Source: Mucinivorans hirudinis
GTDB lineage: Bacteria; Bacteroidota; Bacteroidia; Bacteroidales; Rikenellaceae
Direction of reading: 5' to 3'
Assembly (NCBI GenBank): GCA_000723505.1
Contig: HG934468.1
Coordinates: forward strand, 590,798 to 654,797
DNA: 64,000 nt
Notes under the pieces: model-generated
Told to the model about the DNA's origin: nothing
The model's input: the letters and a program-made list of their open reading frames with translations, nothing else
Database searches by the model: none
Part shown: positions 25,008 to 33,637 of the stretch, piece by piece
How positions within the stretch are numbered: position 1 is the first letter of the stretch
Layout: each line of letters opens with the position of its first letter
Made by a program: the position numbers and the translations under genes

Positions 25008-25205
25008 TTACAGGTTTGCGAGCTCCTCAATTGCCTCCTTTAGCTGTGTGATGGTGTCGGCAGTCTGGTCGATGCTGCTTTGCACCGTCACGGTGAGTGG
25101 TTCTACTTTCGATAGGTCGACTTGTGGGGACTTATTGCTCTGTTTGGCCAATTTGGTAAGCTCTTCAATCATAAAGATGATTACATCGTCTATGTCTGTT
25201 GCCAT
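25008..25205 (-). CDS. Short coiled-coil protein downstream of MobB
   Basis: A 65-residue protein (MATDIDDVIIFMIEELTKLA ... TITQLKEAIEELANL) starting 20 bp after the relaxase stop. The heptad-like C-terminus suggests a coiled coil. Genes in this position of mobilizable elements are often longer, so it may be truncated. The end lies next to degraded DNA. Function unknown. Confidence 0.5.
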   Translation of the reverse strand: MATDIDDVIIFMIEELTKLAKQSNKSPQVDLSKVEPLTVTVQSSIDQTADTITQLKEAIEELANL

Positions 25206-25225
25206 AAGTTTGAATTTTTATGCGG

Positions 25226-26140
25226 TTAAAATCTGATTCCTTTTTTCTTTTTGCGTTGCATCCGTTTGCGGAATGCTTCCTCTTCGGGGTCTGTACCGTT
25301 GGGGAGTATCGGTATGTCGAAGAGTGAGCCGATGGAGTCGCCAACGGTGCTGCTTTCGTGGTGGTCGGGGCGATGCTGCGCTTGTTGCACAGGTGGCAAA
25401 CTCTGTTGCTTAGCTCGGTTGTTTTGCCGTAGGGCGTAGTCAATTTTGGAGTAGCTGAACTGGCGATCTACTTTCGAGCCATTGAACGAGAGGTTGTTCA
25501 TTGTGAACCGCACACCTTCGATTTGGTCGGTAGAGCCTTTGGTTTTGAAACCTAACTCTATGCCCTCGGTTCTGAGCCTGCTGCGGAGCTCACCCCACGA
25601 CCTCGACTGTGGAACGTGCTTGCAAAGTGCATCGTAAATCCGATACTTTGTTGCATTGGGTTCTCGGAGCTGCTTTCGCTTGACGTTCTCTTTTCCGCTC
25701 GAAACATACAAGCCGTGTTTGATGGTGATTTCTTTGCAAATTTTCGTACTTCTAAACCTTTCGTTTTGGTCGGATATGCGTTTGCCGTTGAAGTCGATGC
25801 GATTCATTATTAAGTGGATGTGCGGATGGTCTCGGTCGCTGTGGCGAACGATCAATACCTGCGTGTTGCCGTAGCCCATCTTTTTCATATACTCCTCGGC
25901 TATCTCAATCATTTTCGCATTGGTCAGTTTTTCTCTATCCTGTGCCGAAAAATCCAGTGAGATATGGGCGACAGGCTTGGCAATTTGCGCCAGTCGAGCC
26001 TGCGTTTCGAAGCTGCGGATTATGGATTCTTTGTCGATATTTCGAACTCCTTTTGTGGCGATTATTGCTGCTTCATCTCGGTTCAAAACGTAGTTTACAG
26101 CATTCGAAAAACTGTTTCCTTGCACTATTTTAGCCATCAT
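25226..26140 (-). CDS. mobB: MobB-type relaxase/mobilization nuclease
   Basis: A 304-residue MOB-family relaxase. The N-terminal AKIVQGNSFSNAVNYVLNRD and the metal-binding histidine motif RDHPHIHLIMNRIDFNG (about residue 103-119) are typical of Bacteroides mobilization nucleases that nick oriT. The C-terminal tail GDSIGSLFDIPILPNG, followed by DPEEEAFRKRMQRKKKKG, is nearly identical to the tail of the relaxase at 41037 although the rest differs strongly. It overlaps mobA by 11 bp. Length is short for the family (about 420 in the other copy) but no lesion is visible. Confidence 0.85.
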   Translation of the reverse strand: MMAKIVQGNSFSNAVNYVLNRDEAAIIATKGVRNIDKESIIRSFETQARLAQIAKPVAHISLDFSAQDREKLTNAKMIEIAEEYMKKMGYGNTQVLIVRHSDRDHPHIHLIMNRIDFNGKRISDQNERFRSTKICKEITIKHGLYVSSGKENVKRKQLREPNATKYRIYDALCKHVPQSRSWGELRSRLRTEGIELGFKTKGSTDQIEGVRFTMNNLSFNGSKVDRQFSYSKIDYALRQNNRAKQQSLPPVQQAQHRPDHHESSTVGDSIGSLFDIPILPNGTDPEEEAFRKRMQRKKKKGIRF

Positions 26141-26498
26141 TTTCGATAGATTTTATTACGTTATCAATCTCTTTTGCGAGCGTTTCGGACTCGGTTTTCG
26201 CTGCGAAATACCCTGCTTGATTAGCTCGTTTGGCAATCTGATTGAGGTTGTTCGCCATTCCTGTGAGCTTGGTTATCAGTTGCAGGTGGGTGGCGGTGAG
26301 CCTCTCTTTGACGGTGGAATTTCGCAATGTAGTGCGGATAAAATCGCTAATCGTTAGTCTTGCTGTGCGTGCCTTGGTTTTGAGCAGAAAATACTCTTCT
26401 GTGGCAAATCTGACCTCTATTCGATACTTCCGCACCTCTGTACTCGCCAACTTGGGGCGACCATTTTCATTCCTATTTTTTATCGTTCTCATTATCAT
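26130..26498 (-). CDS. MobA/MobC-like relaxosome accessory protein
   Basis: About 122 residues (start 26498 or 26492; the frame extends further upstream but only through the hairpin region). It opens with basic NENGRPKLAS, then a ribbon-helix-helix region (YRIEVRFATEEYFLLKTKAR) and the MobC-like NNLNQIAKRANQAGYF motif. Such proteins bind oriT and help the relaxase. The gene overlaps mobB, so the two are coupled. Confidence 0.8.
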   Translation of the reverse strand: MIMRTIKNRNENGRPKLASTEVRKYRIEVRFATEEYFLLKTKARTARLTISDFIRTTLRNSTVKERLTATHLQLITKLTGMANNLNQIAKRANQAGYFAAKTESETLAKEIDNVIKSIENDG

Positions 26499-26527
26499 AT
26501 TTTTCAAGTTAGACCATCGGGATTCAT

Positions 26528-26549
26528 TGTTATTGTCCGTACAATAACA
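26528..26549. other. Hairpin upstream of mobA (oriT candidate)
   Basis: TGTTATTG (26528-26535) pairs with CAATAACA (26542-26549) across a 6-base loop. It lies 30 bp upstream of mobA, where oriT of Bacteroides mobilizable elements is usually found. The nick site is not known. Confidence 0.4.
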
Positions 26550-26612
26550 CAAACTTGCTTAGCTAAACCCCTTAAATTTTACGTTATATCATAATTGGTT
26601 TCACTTTTAGTT

Positions 26613-26740
26613 TCACTGTACATCATCTTCAGAATCATTAGCATCATCAATTGGATTTTGTTTATTCATAATCTCGTCGATAGGTTCTTTGTAGGTTTCG
26701 AGGTGATGAGTGAGGATTGTGTCTACGAGGGATGCAGCCC
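26613..26740 (-). pseudogene. DUF3408-like C-terminal remnant
   Basis: One frame reads ASLVDTILTHHLETYKEPID then EIMNKQNPIDDANDSEDDVQ and stop at 26613. This is like the C-terminus of DUF3408 proteins (compare SGFVENLVRAHLSDYASELD at 40069-40455, which also lies just before mobA). The N-terminal part is gone and joined out of frame to a primase fragment. Confidence 0.5.
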
Positions 26741-26821
26741 GTAACCTGTTCGCTCCTGTTTTGGTAAAATCCCCTGCTCAGAGAGGAATTGTTTTATACT
26801 GATATTTTTAATGTCGTACAT
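26723..26821 (-). pseudogene. DNA primase (CHC2-type) N-terminal remnant
   Basis: MYDIKNISIKQFLSEQGILP followed by KQERTGYGLHPS and a stop. This matches the first ~30 residues of Bacteroides element primases, just before their zinc-finger region. A deletion fused it to the DUF3408 tail. Confidence 0.5.
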
Positions 26822-27392
26822 AAGCTGTTTTTTTGTGAGAATGTGAGAAAATCCCATCAATCTCCTGTGAAATAAAAAGTTAAGTAGCTCACAAACTTCT
26901 AACACAATTTCAAAGTGTGAGAAATACGTTTCTGCAAATGTGAGAAAGTGAGTAGTGTGTGAGTTTTTTGTGAGAATAGATATGTAATAGATAATCAAAG
27001 TATTATATATCACAATCTAACAAACTAACAGAATTGCGTTCAATCGCTCTTTGGTGATGGTGTAGTACCGTCCGGCGGTGGTTTTTCGCTCGGTACTGCC
27101 GTCGTAGCGTAGAGCGTATGTCGAATAATACTGCGATGTTGGCACAGGTTGCAACTCCCAATTGTGTCGCAAAATTCTCCGTAGGTGTGGATGTTCTACC
27201 CGAATACCTCGCACCTCGTACTTGGGCTGTTAACTTGTTCGAACACTGCAAAGGTAGAGGGTGATATAAGTGGTGTGGATGTGGCGCAAAAAGAAACAGT
27301 CGCCTGAAAATCAAACGACTGCAAAATTATTTTAAGTGGTAAAAGTGGTGGACAGGTGGTGAAATGATACCTTTTGAGGTTTTATGAGCCTA
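26822..27392. other. Degraded region upstream of the primase remnant
   Basis: AT-rich DNA and a GC-richer stretch at 27017-27314. One minus-strand frame (27214-27017) ends RYDGSTERKTTAGRYYTITK, which looks protein-like, but I cannot place it in a family; it may be a further deletion remnant. Confidence 0.35.
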
Positions 27393-27993
27393 TTATCCCA
27401 AAATAGATTTCAACTCTTTGGCGAACTGCATCGATTTTTGGCTCGGAATATCAGATACAGGCTCACGATATTTAGAACTGTAGTAACTTTCGGATATTTC
27501 CAATTTGCGAAGCATCTCGACACGCCACACGGCTTTGTCTGCTCCTTTGATCTTTTCACTAAGGCTGTGGATCAGATAACACATTCTTGTTTTTTCGCCA
27601 GACTTGATTTTCAGCACCGACGATGTGGCTTGATTATTCAGCGTAGCATACAAATCGAGTTCTGAAATCGCTTCAAACTGCTGGTCATTACATAGCTTAT
27701 GAATAGCCGAAACAAGCCCCATATCAAAATATCCTGCCGATGGAGCAGTTGGGGTAACCACTGGCGTAACTGTTTTTATTTCAGTGGGCAGATATTTTTC
27801 GACAATCTCTTGGAAGGTCTCCAATAGATCACACAGGCTTGCAAATGGATTAAAGTGGTATCTTTTTGCAATCGCATCACACTCTTTATGCTTTTGATAT
27901 ATTTCGTAAAGTTGCTCGGTGATGGCTTGATGTTGTGCAAGTGCTGACTCGTACTTATTCCGGTAGTGTTTCAAATTAGCTGAATTGGTATAT

Positions 27994-28485
27994 TTATGGT
28001 GTTCTTTGGTAGAGGTTGTTTTCGATGTATATTCCTATCAGTTTGTCGTGCACTTGCTCGCTTTTTGAGAAACAAATTGTCTTTCGGCAAAGCCTTTTCA
28101 GGTGCGTTCTAAATGTTAAATTCAATCGCTCAATTTTCCAAGTGTAAGCCTTACTGATAACGTGTTTGCCCGCAGGTAACAGACTTGAATAAGACTCCCA
28201 ATCATCAGTAAAATACCTATTTATTGGGAAACATTTCATTTTATCAAGCAACTTTTTACAGGTTTCGTTATCACGCTTGCCGTTCTGCCAAGCTACTACT
28301 AATCCGCTGCTGCGGTCGATGGCGTACCAAGTCCAACGACGATTTTTCTTGTTGCCTACAAAACTCCAAAATTCGTCCATTTCAACATTATAAGCTATTT
28401 CAACATCAAGCTCCCTGAGTAAGCCTGCCTCAACCTTGTCTAATAAATAGGGGTTAATTTCGCTTGGAGTTTTTTTTAACCTCAC
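27994..28485 (-). CDS. IS1-family InsB (copy 2)
   Basis: A 163-codon frame reached by -1 slip from InsA. It contains MDEFWSFVGNKKNRRWTWYA, YFTDDWESYSSLLPAG, SKAYTWKIERLNLTFRTHLK and SKSEQVHDKLIGIYIEN, the conserved IS1 catalytic and C-terminal blocks. The ORF start MRLKKTP is not a natural start; the product is expected only as the fusion. Confidence 0.87.
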   Translation of the reverse strand: MRLKKTPSEINPYLLDKVEAGLLRELDVEIAYNVEMDEFWSFVGNKKNRRWTWYAIDRSSGLVVAWQNGKRDNETCKKLLDKMKCFPINRYFTDDWESYSSLLPAGKHVISKAYTWKIERLNLTFRTHLKRLCRKTICFSKSEQVHDKLIGIYIENNLYQRTP

Positions 28486-28729
28486 CTATTACCGTGTGAG
28501 GACTTATCCCTAAAACTCTTGCTGTATCACGTATTCCACTCCCATTGGTGATCATTGTGATTATCGTCCTTTTTACGTCTGGCAGGCGCCCTTTGTTCTT
28601 AAAAGATAGCTGAAAAAACTTCCCGCAAGTCTTACATTTCCACCTTTGAGTGCCATTGGGGCTATGTCCATTCTTCTGTAAATCTTCGCTACCGCAAAAT
28701 GGGCAGCTAACTACTTTTACGTGTCTCAT
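28454..28729 (-). CDS. IS1-family InsA (copy 2)
   Basis: Identical to the InsA at 21225-21500: zinc ribbon plus helix-turn-helix, ending at the eight-A slippery run (minus strand, 28470-28477). Here the downstream frame is intact, so an InsAB' fusion can be made and this may be the source copy for the family in this region. Confidence 0.87.
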   Translation of the reverse strand: MRHVKVVSCPFCGSEDLQKNGHSPNGTQRWKCKTCGKFFQLSFKNKGRLPDVKRTIITMITNGSGIRDTARVLGISPHTVIGEVKKNSKRN

Positions 28730-29227
28730 TTTCTCCGAGTTTTATACCTCAAAGATAAACATAATTCAGCTAATTCGCAACACTACCCTTATTCCAAGCA
28801 TCATCATCGCTCAAGCCTTTGGGACGATCTACATCCTGATTTACCATTGCTGCATACTCGCAAAACTCAGTCCCACAATTATTTAACTTCAGGATAAGTT
28901 CTTCTATCTCACTGTGATGGTTCATCTCGATATTATTGCTAATACATTCGGGCTCAGCTCCATAAAATACAGCATCACTTTCGTAATATATTTCCAGAAT
29001 TTTATCGAGTTCATTCTTTAGACTCGACAATACTATTGCCAATGTCTGCTTGTCCTTTTCAAAGAGCATATCGAGCATCATCTTCTCTAACTGCCCCACA
29101 TCACGGTGCGTATAATAAAAATCCACCGCCTTGCGGAAGGCATTGAAGTCCATCTCGTCAAGCTCAATGAAGTCGGTGTATATTGTTCTGAGCTGCTGAA
29201 GTTGCGGTAAAAATTCTGTTATTTGGC

Positions 29228-30457
29228 TCATAACATCTTAGGCGTTAAAGTAGAGGATAAAAAGTCTCGAATATAAATATGCTCAACCCCCTCATAGGTA
29301 TCTTCAAAAGAACGTTCTCCTGAAACAACAATTTTCGGGTAATTATCCTTGATTTTTAATAGATTACCAAACTCACGTGCAATAGTTTCCGGTCTTGATA
29401 ACTCAACGGCAACTTGCACATATATTGTTTCATTACCTCTTGTGCATACAAAATCTATCTCTTCTGTAGCAATTGAGCCAACTGTTACTTCATACCCACA
29501 ATATAAGAGATGGTTACATACGATGTTTTCCATTCGTTTTGCTCTATCCTGTGGCTTATATCCGGCAATAACATTACGAATGCCCATATTCTCAAAAAAG
29601 TATTTCTCACCTCGTTCGAAAAACTTTTTGCCAGCAATATCATAACGCCCAATTTTGTGAACGATAAAAGCAGATGCCAAAGAATCTGCATACTCAGATA
29701 CTTGATTGGGAGATATTTTAATATTCTGACTTTTAAGGAAATCACTGATACTTTTGGACGAGAAAAGACTTCCGATATTATTTGCCAGAAAGCGAATAAG
29801 CTGTTCTAAGAAAGCTGTATTTCGTATCTTTTTTCTTTCGACAACATCACGTAGTACGATTGTAGAATAGACACTACGGATATATTCCATTACTACGGCT
29901 TCGTCTAATGGCAAGTGGATCAAATACGGCAGTCCTCCAAAGCGATTGTATTTTTCGAGTGAAGTGTCGTCGTTTGGCAGTTTGTGAAAACTCAGAAATT
30001 CAAGATAGGAGAGGCTATAAATACGAAACTCAACGTAACGCCCTCCAAGCTCATTAGCCAAATCGCTCGAAAACATTTCGGAGTTGCTACCTGTAATATA
30101 AATATCATTATTGTCATCAAGAGCCAAAGAACGAATAGAGACTTTGAAATCTTCAATCTCTTGAATTTCATCAATAAAAATATAGTTTCTCTTATCGGAA
30201 ACCAACCTTTGAGAAATATAGTCGTGTAGCTCTTTATACGAGACAATATCTACAAAATCAATATCTTCTTTATTGATATAGATAATATTTGCCTCTTTTT
30301 CTTCACTGATAATCAGTTCGATAAGCTGAAAAAGAATATAACTTTTACCAACACGACGATGTCCTACCATCACTTTAACAATAGGTGTACGCATAAATGG
30401 TTTGATGCGTTCGATATATGTGTTTCTGCTATGCAGAACTGTCGGAAACTTTGCCAT
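29228..30457 (-). CDS. AAA-like ATPase with DUF4143 domain
   Basis: A 409-residue ATP-binding protein: Walker A GHRRVGKSYILFQL (about residue 32), Walker B NYIFIDEIQEIEDF, sensor-like IYITGSNSEMFSSDLA. The C-terminal DUF4143 part contains IDFVCTRGNETIYVQVAVEL, a PD-(D/E)xK-nuclease-like fold core (D...x-V-x-V). Proteins of this type are widespread in Bacteroidota; roles in defence or toxin-antitoxin-like systems are proposed but not proven. It overlaps the IS1-broken gene by 4 bp. A TATCTTTA box lies about 30 bp upstream. Confidence 0.83.
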   Translation of the reverse strand: MAKFPTVLHSRNTYIERIKPFMRTPIVKVMVGHRRVGKSYILFQLIELIISEEKEANIIYINKEDIDFVDIVSYKELHDYISQRLVSDKRNYIFIDEIQEIEDFKVSIRSLALDDNNDIYITGSNSEMFSSDLANELGGRYVEFRIYSLSYLEFLSFHKLPNDDTSLEKYNRFGGLPYLIHLPLDEAVVMEYIRSVYSTIVLRDVVERKKIRNTAFLEQLIRFLANNIGSLFSSKSISDFLKSQNIKISPNQVSEYADSLASAFIVHKIGRYDIAGKKFFERGEKYFFENMGIRNVIAGYKPQDRAKRMENIVCNHLLYCGYEVTVGSIATEEIDFVCTRGNETIYVQVAVELSRPETIAREFGNLLKIKDNYPKIVVSGERSFEDTYEGVEHIYIRDFLSSTLTPKML

Positions 30458-30596
30458 AGTGATTGTTTTTTATAATTACGCTTATAATTTTCTGTAAAGA
30501 TAGTGATTATTTTAATCATATCTATAATAACAACCTAAAATCAAGATTAATGTAGGTATGATTATATTTCTTGTGCTTCTTGCAAACATAATAGTC

Positions 30597-31901
30597 TTAC
30601 AGCTTATTAAACTTATCCATCGCGTTTGCCTTAACCTTGTCAGCAATATCGATATAGGGCTTCATCGCTTTGTAGTCGCTATGTCCTGTCCACTTCATCA
30701 CCACTTGCGGAGAAATTTCCAACGCCAAAGCATTACAGATAAAAGTTCTACGCCCTGCGTGTGTGCCCAGTAGTGCATATTTGGGCGACACTACGTCAAT
30801 TCGCTCGTTGCCTTTGTAATAAGTTTCTCGCACAGGTTCATCAATTCCTGCCAGCTCTGCCAACTCCTTTAAGTAGTCATTCATTTTCTGATTTGTTATG
30901 ACGGGAAGCACTTTATAATGCTCAAACGCAATATCTTTGTACTTGTCGAGAATGGCTCGGCTATGGTTGTTGAGTTCAATAATGAGGCTGTCAGCAGTCT
31001 TGACTGTTGTAATCTCGATATGATTCTCTTTCACATCACTACGACGGAGATTAAACACATCCGAATACCTTAATCCGGTGAAACAGAGAAATAAAAAAAC
31101 ATCACGCACTCGCTCCAGATATTGTTTGGTGGGTGGTATATCGTAATCTCTGAACTGCTCCAACTCCTCCCACGTTAGATATATCACCTTTTTAGGGGTG
31201 CTCTTCAACTTGGGCTTAAACATATCGTAAGCATTGTTTTTGGTGTGCCCTTTCTTGAAGCTCCATTTGAGAAACCATTTCAAAAATCCCATCTGTTTAC
31301 CGATGGTGCTATTGCGCATCCCTCTGGTATCACGTAGGTAAGATATGTACTCATTCAGCCCATATTCATCAAAGAACTCAAACGTAAGCCCTTTTTTGAA
31401 GAGAGTCAAATGGTTTTTTACTGCTGCAAATTTCTCATAAGTGGATTCTGTCCAATCATTTTGCACGCCACACTCCTTCACAAACTCATCGAATACGACA
31501 AAAAGGTCGGATTTTTTTGCCTTCCCTCTGGTTGCTTGGCTTTTTTGCTTCTTCTGGGGCGTAGGTTTTAGTTTCTCAGCAAACGCCTCCTTTACCTGCT
31601 CCGGTGTCGGCTCCGTCCCTTTAACTTCAAAATCTTGGAAAATCTCATTTATAAACGCTTCATACCTTGCAATATCTGTATTGATTTGCAAAGCTGACTG
31701 CTTCTGTTTATTGGTAACATTGTTTTTCACTCGCTGCTTTGCCGAATCCCACTTTGCAGCATCAATTCGATAGCCGGTAGTAAAATCGATTCTCTTGCCA
31801 CCGAAAAACACCTGCAATCGTATAGGTACATTCTCAACCACAGGCACGCCATCTTTCTTCCGATTCTCAATGGCTATTCTTATGCTTCGTTTTATATTCA
31901 T
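30597..31901 (-). CDS. Tyrosine recombinase (integrase) of the decayed mobilizable element
   Basis: A 434-residue integrase with Arm-DNA-binding N-terminus (VPIRLQVFFGGKRIDFTTGY), a SAM-like core-binding domain and the catalytic domain. Catalytic residues: Arg in CFTGLRYSDVFNL, the HxxR-type block in GTHAGRRTFICNAL, and Tyr in HSDYKAMKPYIDIADK. It has the canonical first Arg, unlike the three recombinases on the other strand. It ends the element that holds mobA/mobB. The gene looks intact. Confidence 0.9.
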   Translation of the reverse strand: MNIKRSIRIAIENRKKDGVPVVENVPIRLQVFFGGKRIDFTTGYRIDAAKWDSAKQRVKNNVTNKQKQSALQINTDIARYEAFINEIFQDFEVKGTEPTPEQVKEAFAEKLKPTPQKKQKSQATRGKAKKSDLFVVFDEFVKECGVQNDWTESTYEKFAAVKNHLTLFKKGLTFEFFDEYGLNEYISYLRDTRGMRNSTIGKQMGFLKWFLKWSFKKGHTKNNAYDMFKPKLKSTPKKVIYLTWEELEQFRDYDIPPTKQYLERVRDVFLFLCFTGLRYSDVFNLRRSDVKENHIEITTVKTADSLIIELNNHSRAILDKYKDIAFEHYKVLPVITNQKMNDYLKELAELAGIDEPVRETYYKGNERIDVVSPKYALLGTHAGRRTFICNALALEISPQVVMKWTGHSDYKAMKPYIDIADKVKANAMDKFNKL

Positions 31902-32344
31902 CGTTCCTTGATTTTTAATCTCGCTGCAAAGTTATAACTAATTTCCGAAAACTACACCAAAAGTTACACCAAAAAATATGATTGTTCATAAATCTATCTG
32001 ATAGCTATTGAAATTATTAAACCATATAAAACACTATATTACAGTGTTTTGATATTGCGTGATATTTTATGAGGGTTCGGGAGAAAGAGCCTCTCTCTCC
32101 GCTGATAGGTCCGGACACAAAACGGACAAAACAGGACAACCCACGTAAAATCAATGATTTACGTGGGTTTTTTCTTTGTTTACAGGACATCAAAAGGACA
32201 CCAAAAAGTCAACTTAGGACATAGTTTCGTTACAGAATCGTTACAGAGATTTTTTTGTCCACCAATTGTAACGATGTCCACCATAAGTCCTTGAACGGTC
32301 GCAACTTGTCCACGTGTAAGTAGCTCAAAACACAGTAATAACCG
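31902..32344. other. Junction region with GGACA repeats
   Basis: About 440 bp between two divergent integrase genes. It holds six GGACA copies in direct orientation (32112-32220) and three TGTCC copies (32256-32330), plus a terminator-like hairpin. The repeats could be recombinase arm sites. An element boundary probably lies here, but I cannot fix attL/attR. Confidence 0.45.
32139..32177 (+). terminator. Terminator-like hairpin between integrases
   Basis: AACCCACGTAAA pairs with TTTACGTGGGTT and is followed by a T6 tract. It points on the plus strand although no plus-strand gene precedes it, so it may be the terminator of a former host gene. Confidence 0.6.
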
Positions 32345-32352
32345 TAACTTTG
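32345..32352 (+). promoter_or_regulatory. -7 box (TAACTTTG) of the split integrase
   Basis: TAACTTTG fits TAnnTTTG and lies 20 bp before the integrase ATG at 32373. No good -33 element was seen. Confidence 0.45.
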
Positions 32353-32372
32353 CGTTACAAAAAACACTTGTT

Positions 32373-33337
32373 ATGAGCAGTACATTTAGAGTTCTTTTCT
32401 ACCTCCGTAGAAATTACGTAAACAAAGAGGGTAAAGCCTCAATTATGATCCGCATCACAATCAGCGGAGAAGTTGTCCAATTCAGCAGTAAACTTGACAT
32501 CGAGCCTGAGTTATGGAGCGGAGCAGCCGGGCGTGCCATTGGCAGAACAGGAGCAGCCCAAAAAATCAACACAGCTTTAGACGGTATCAAAACCGCAATT
32601 ATCAACCACTACCGACGTATATCGGACAGAGAGCCTTCCGTTACAGCCGAAAAAGTGCGTAACGAATTTCTGGGTATCGTTCCCAAAGGTGAAACACTGC
32701 TTGAGCTTTTCGACAAGCATATCGAGGACACGTCCAAACTCGTTGGTATCAGCAAATCCGCTGCTACCCTACAAAAACACAAGGTTACACGGACGCACGT
32801 TGCCAACTTTATGGCTTCCCAATATAAAATATCGGATATTTCGCTCAAAGAGATTAATCATATGTTTTTGACTGACTTTGAAAACTTTCTGCGTGTGGAG
32901 GCACAATGCAATGCCAACACTACTGCTAAGTTTATGCAATTCTTCAAACGTATCATTATTATTGCTCGCAACAACGGCTGGATTCACGCTGATCCATTTG
33001 CCAACTATATTATCCGTTTGCAGAAAGTGGATAGGGGTTGTTTGACGCAGGAGGAGATTGAGGCTATATTAAAGAGAAAGTTTGAATCTAAACGTTTGGA
33101 GCAAGTGCGTGATATATTTATATTTAGCTGCTTCACCGGATTGGCGTACATCGACGTAAAGAAATTGACGAAGTATAACGTCCGTACCTCTTTCGACGGT
33201 AATTTATGGATTATGACCAAACGACAAAAGACCAACGTTCAGTCAAATATCTTGCTTTTGGAAGTTCCGCAACGCATCATTGAGAAGTATAGCGGTACTC
33301 TTCCCGACGGAATTTTATTGCCCGTTTTGAGTAACCA
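32373..33337 (+). pseudogene. Tyrosine recombinase, N-terminal part (split by 23.3-kb insertion)
   Basis: Residues 1-320 of a CTnDOT-type integrase: Arm domain (RVLFYLRRNYVNKEGKASIM), core-binding domain (ISLKEINHMFLTDFENFL), start of the catalytic domain (FSCFTGLAYIDVKKLTKYNV). It reads ILLPVLSNQ and then runs into foreign sequence (ITT, stop at 33350). The rest of the gene is at 56675-56936. Joining them gives VLSNQ-KMNAYLKELADICG, the normal continuation. The fragment lacks the His, Arg and Tyr catalytic residues and cannot recombine. Confidence 0.9.
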
Positions 33338-33350
33338 GATAACAACCTAA

Positions 33351-33598
33351 AAATGCAATAGAGTGATAAATGAAGTAAACTACTGATATTGTGTGCTGTA
33401 TGTGGTAAAACTGCAATAGATTGCTAAGTGGTGTAAATGCAGTTTTTAGTGGTTTTACGAAGTAGTTACGTTACGATTGCGTTAGCAGTTTATCTGAATG
33501 TAGTATGACGCAATTTGTAGAGACTAACTATTTGATATTAAGATTACTATTCGCTATTTTGCGTATATCTTGATGGCGTTCTGTTGCTCGTGATAAAG
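33351..33598. promoter_or_regulatory. Left-end region of the nested element (putative recombinase sites)
   Basis: Contains two copies of TGCAATAGA (near 33353 and 33413) in direct orientation and an imperfect palindrome TTACGTTACGATTGCGTTAGC. These may be arm-type sites for the adjacent recombinases. No gene. Confidence 0.4.
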
Positions 33599-33606
33599 TA
33601 ATTTTG
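33599..33606 (+). promoter_or_regulatory. -7 box (TAATTTTG) before the tandem recombinases
   Basis: TAATTTTG fits TAnnTTTG, 31 bp before the ATG at 33638. Confidence 0.45.
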
Positions 33607-33637
33607 TGACGTAAAAATCACAGTAAAATTTATTATT

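Larger units (their letters stand above)
27962..28787 (-). mobile_element. IS1-family insertion sequence, copy 2 (826 bp)
   Basis: Ends GGTAGTGTT / AACACTACC with an 8-bp target duplication CTTATTCC at 27954-27961 and 28788-28795. Nearly identical to copy 1 at 20732-21558, but with intact InsB. Confidence 0.95.
27393..29231 (-). pseudogene. Hypothetical gene disrupted by IS1
   Basis: The N-terminal piece (29231-28796, MSQITEFLPQLQQLRTIYTD ... GLSDDDAWNK) and C-terminal piece (27953-27393, YESALAQHQAITEQLYEIYQ ... ) become one frame of about 330 residues when the IS1 element and one copy of the 8-bp duplication CTTATTCC are removed. The protein is soluble and helical (long charged helices), with no recognised motif. 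It overlaps the ATPase gene upstream by 4 bp, so the two formed an operon. Confidence 0.75.

Noticed and set aside
32070-32115. tRNA 3' end (GGGTTCGGGAG...) as attachment site
   Set aside because: No acceptor stem, anticodon arm or CCA-proximal pairing can be formed; no tRNA gene is supported.
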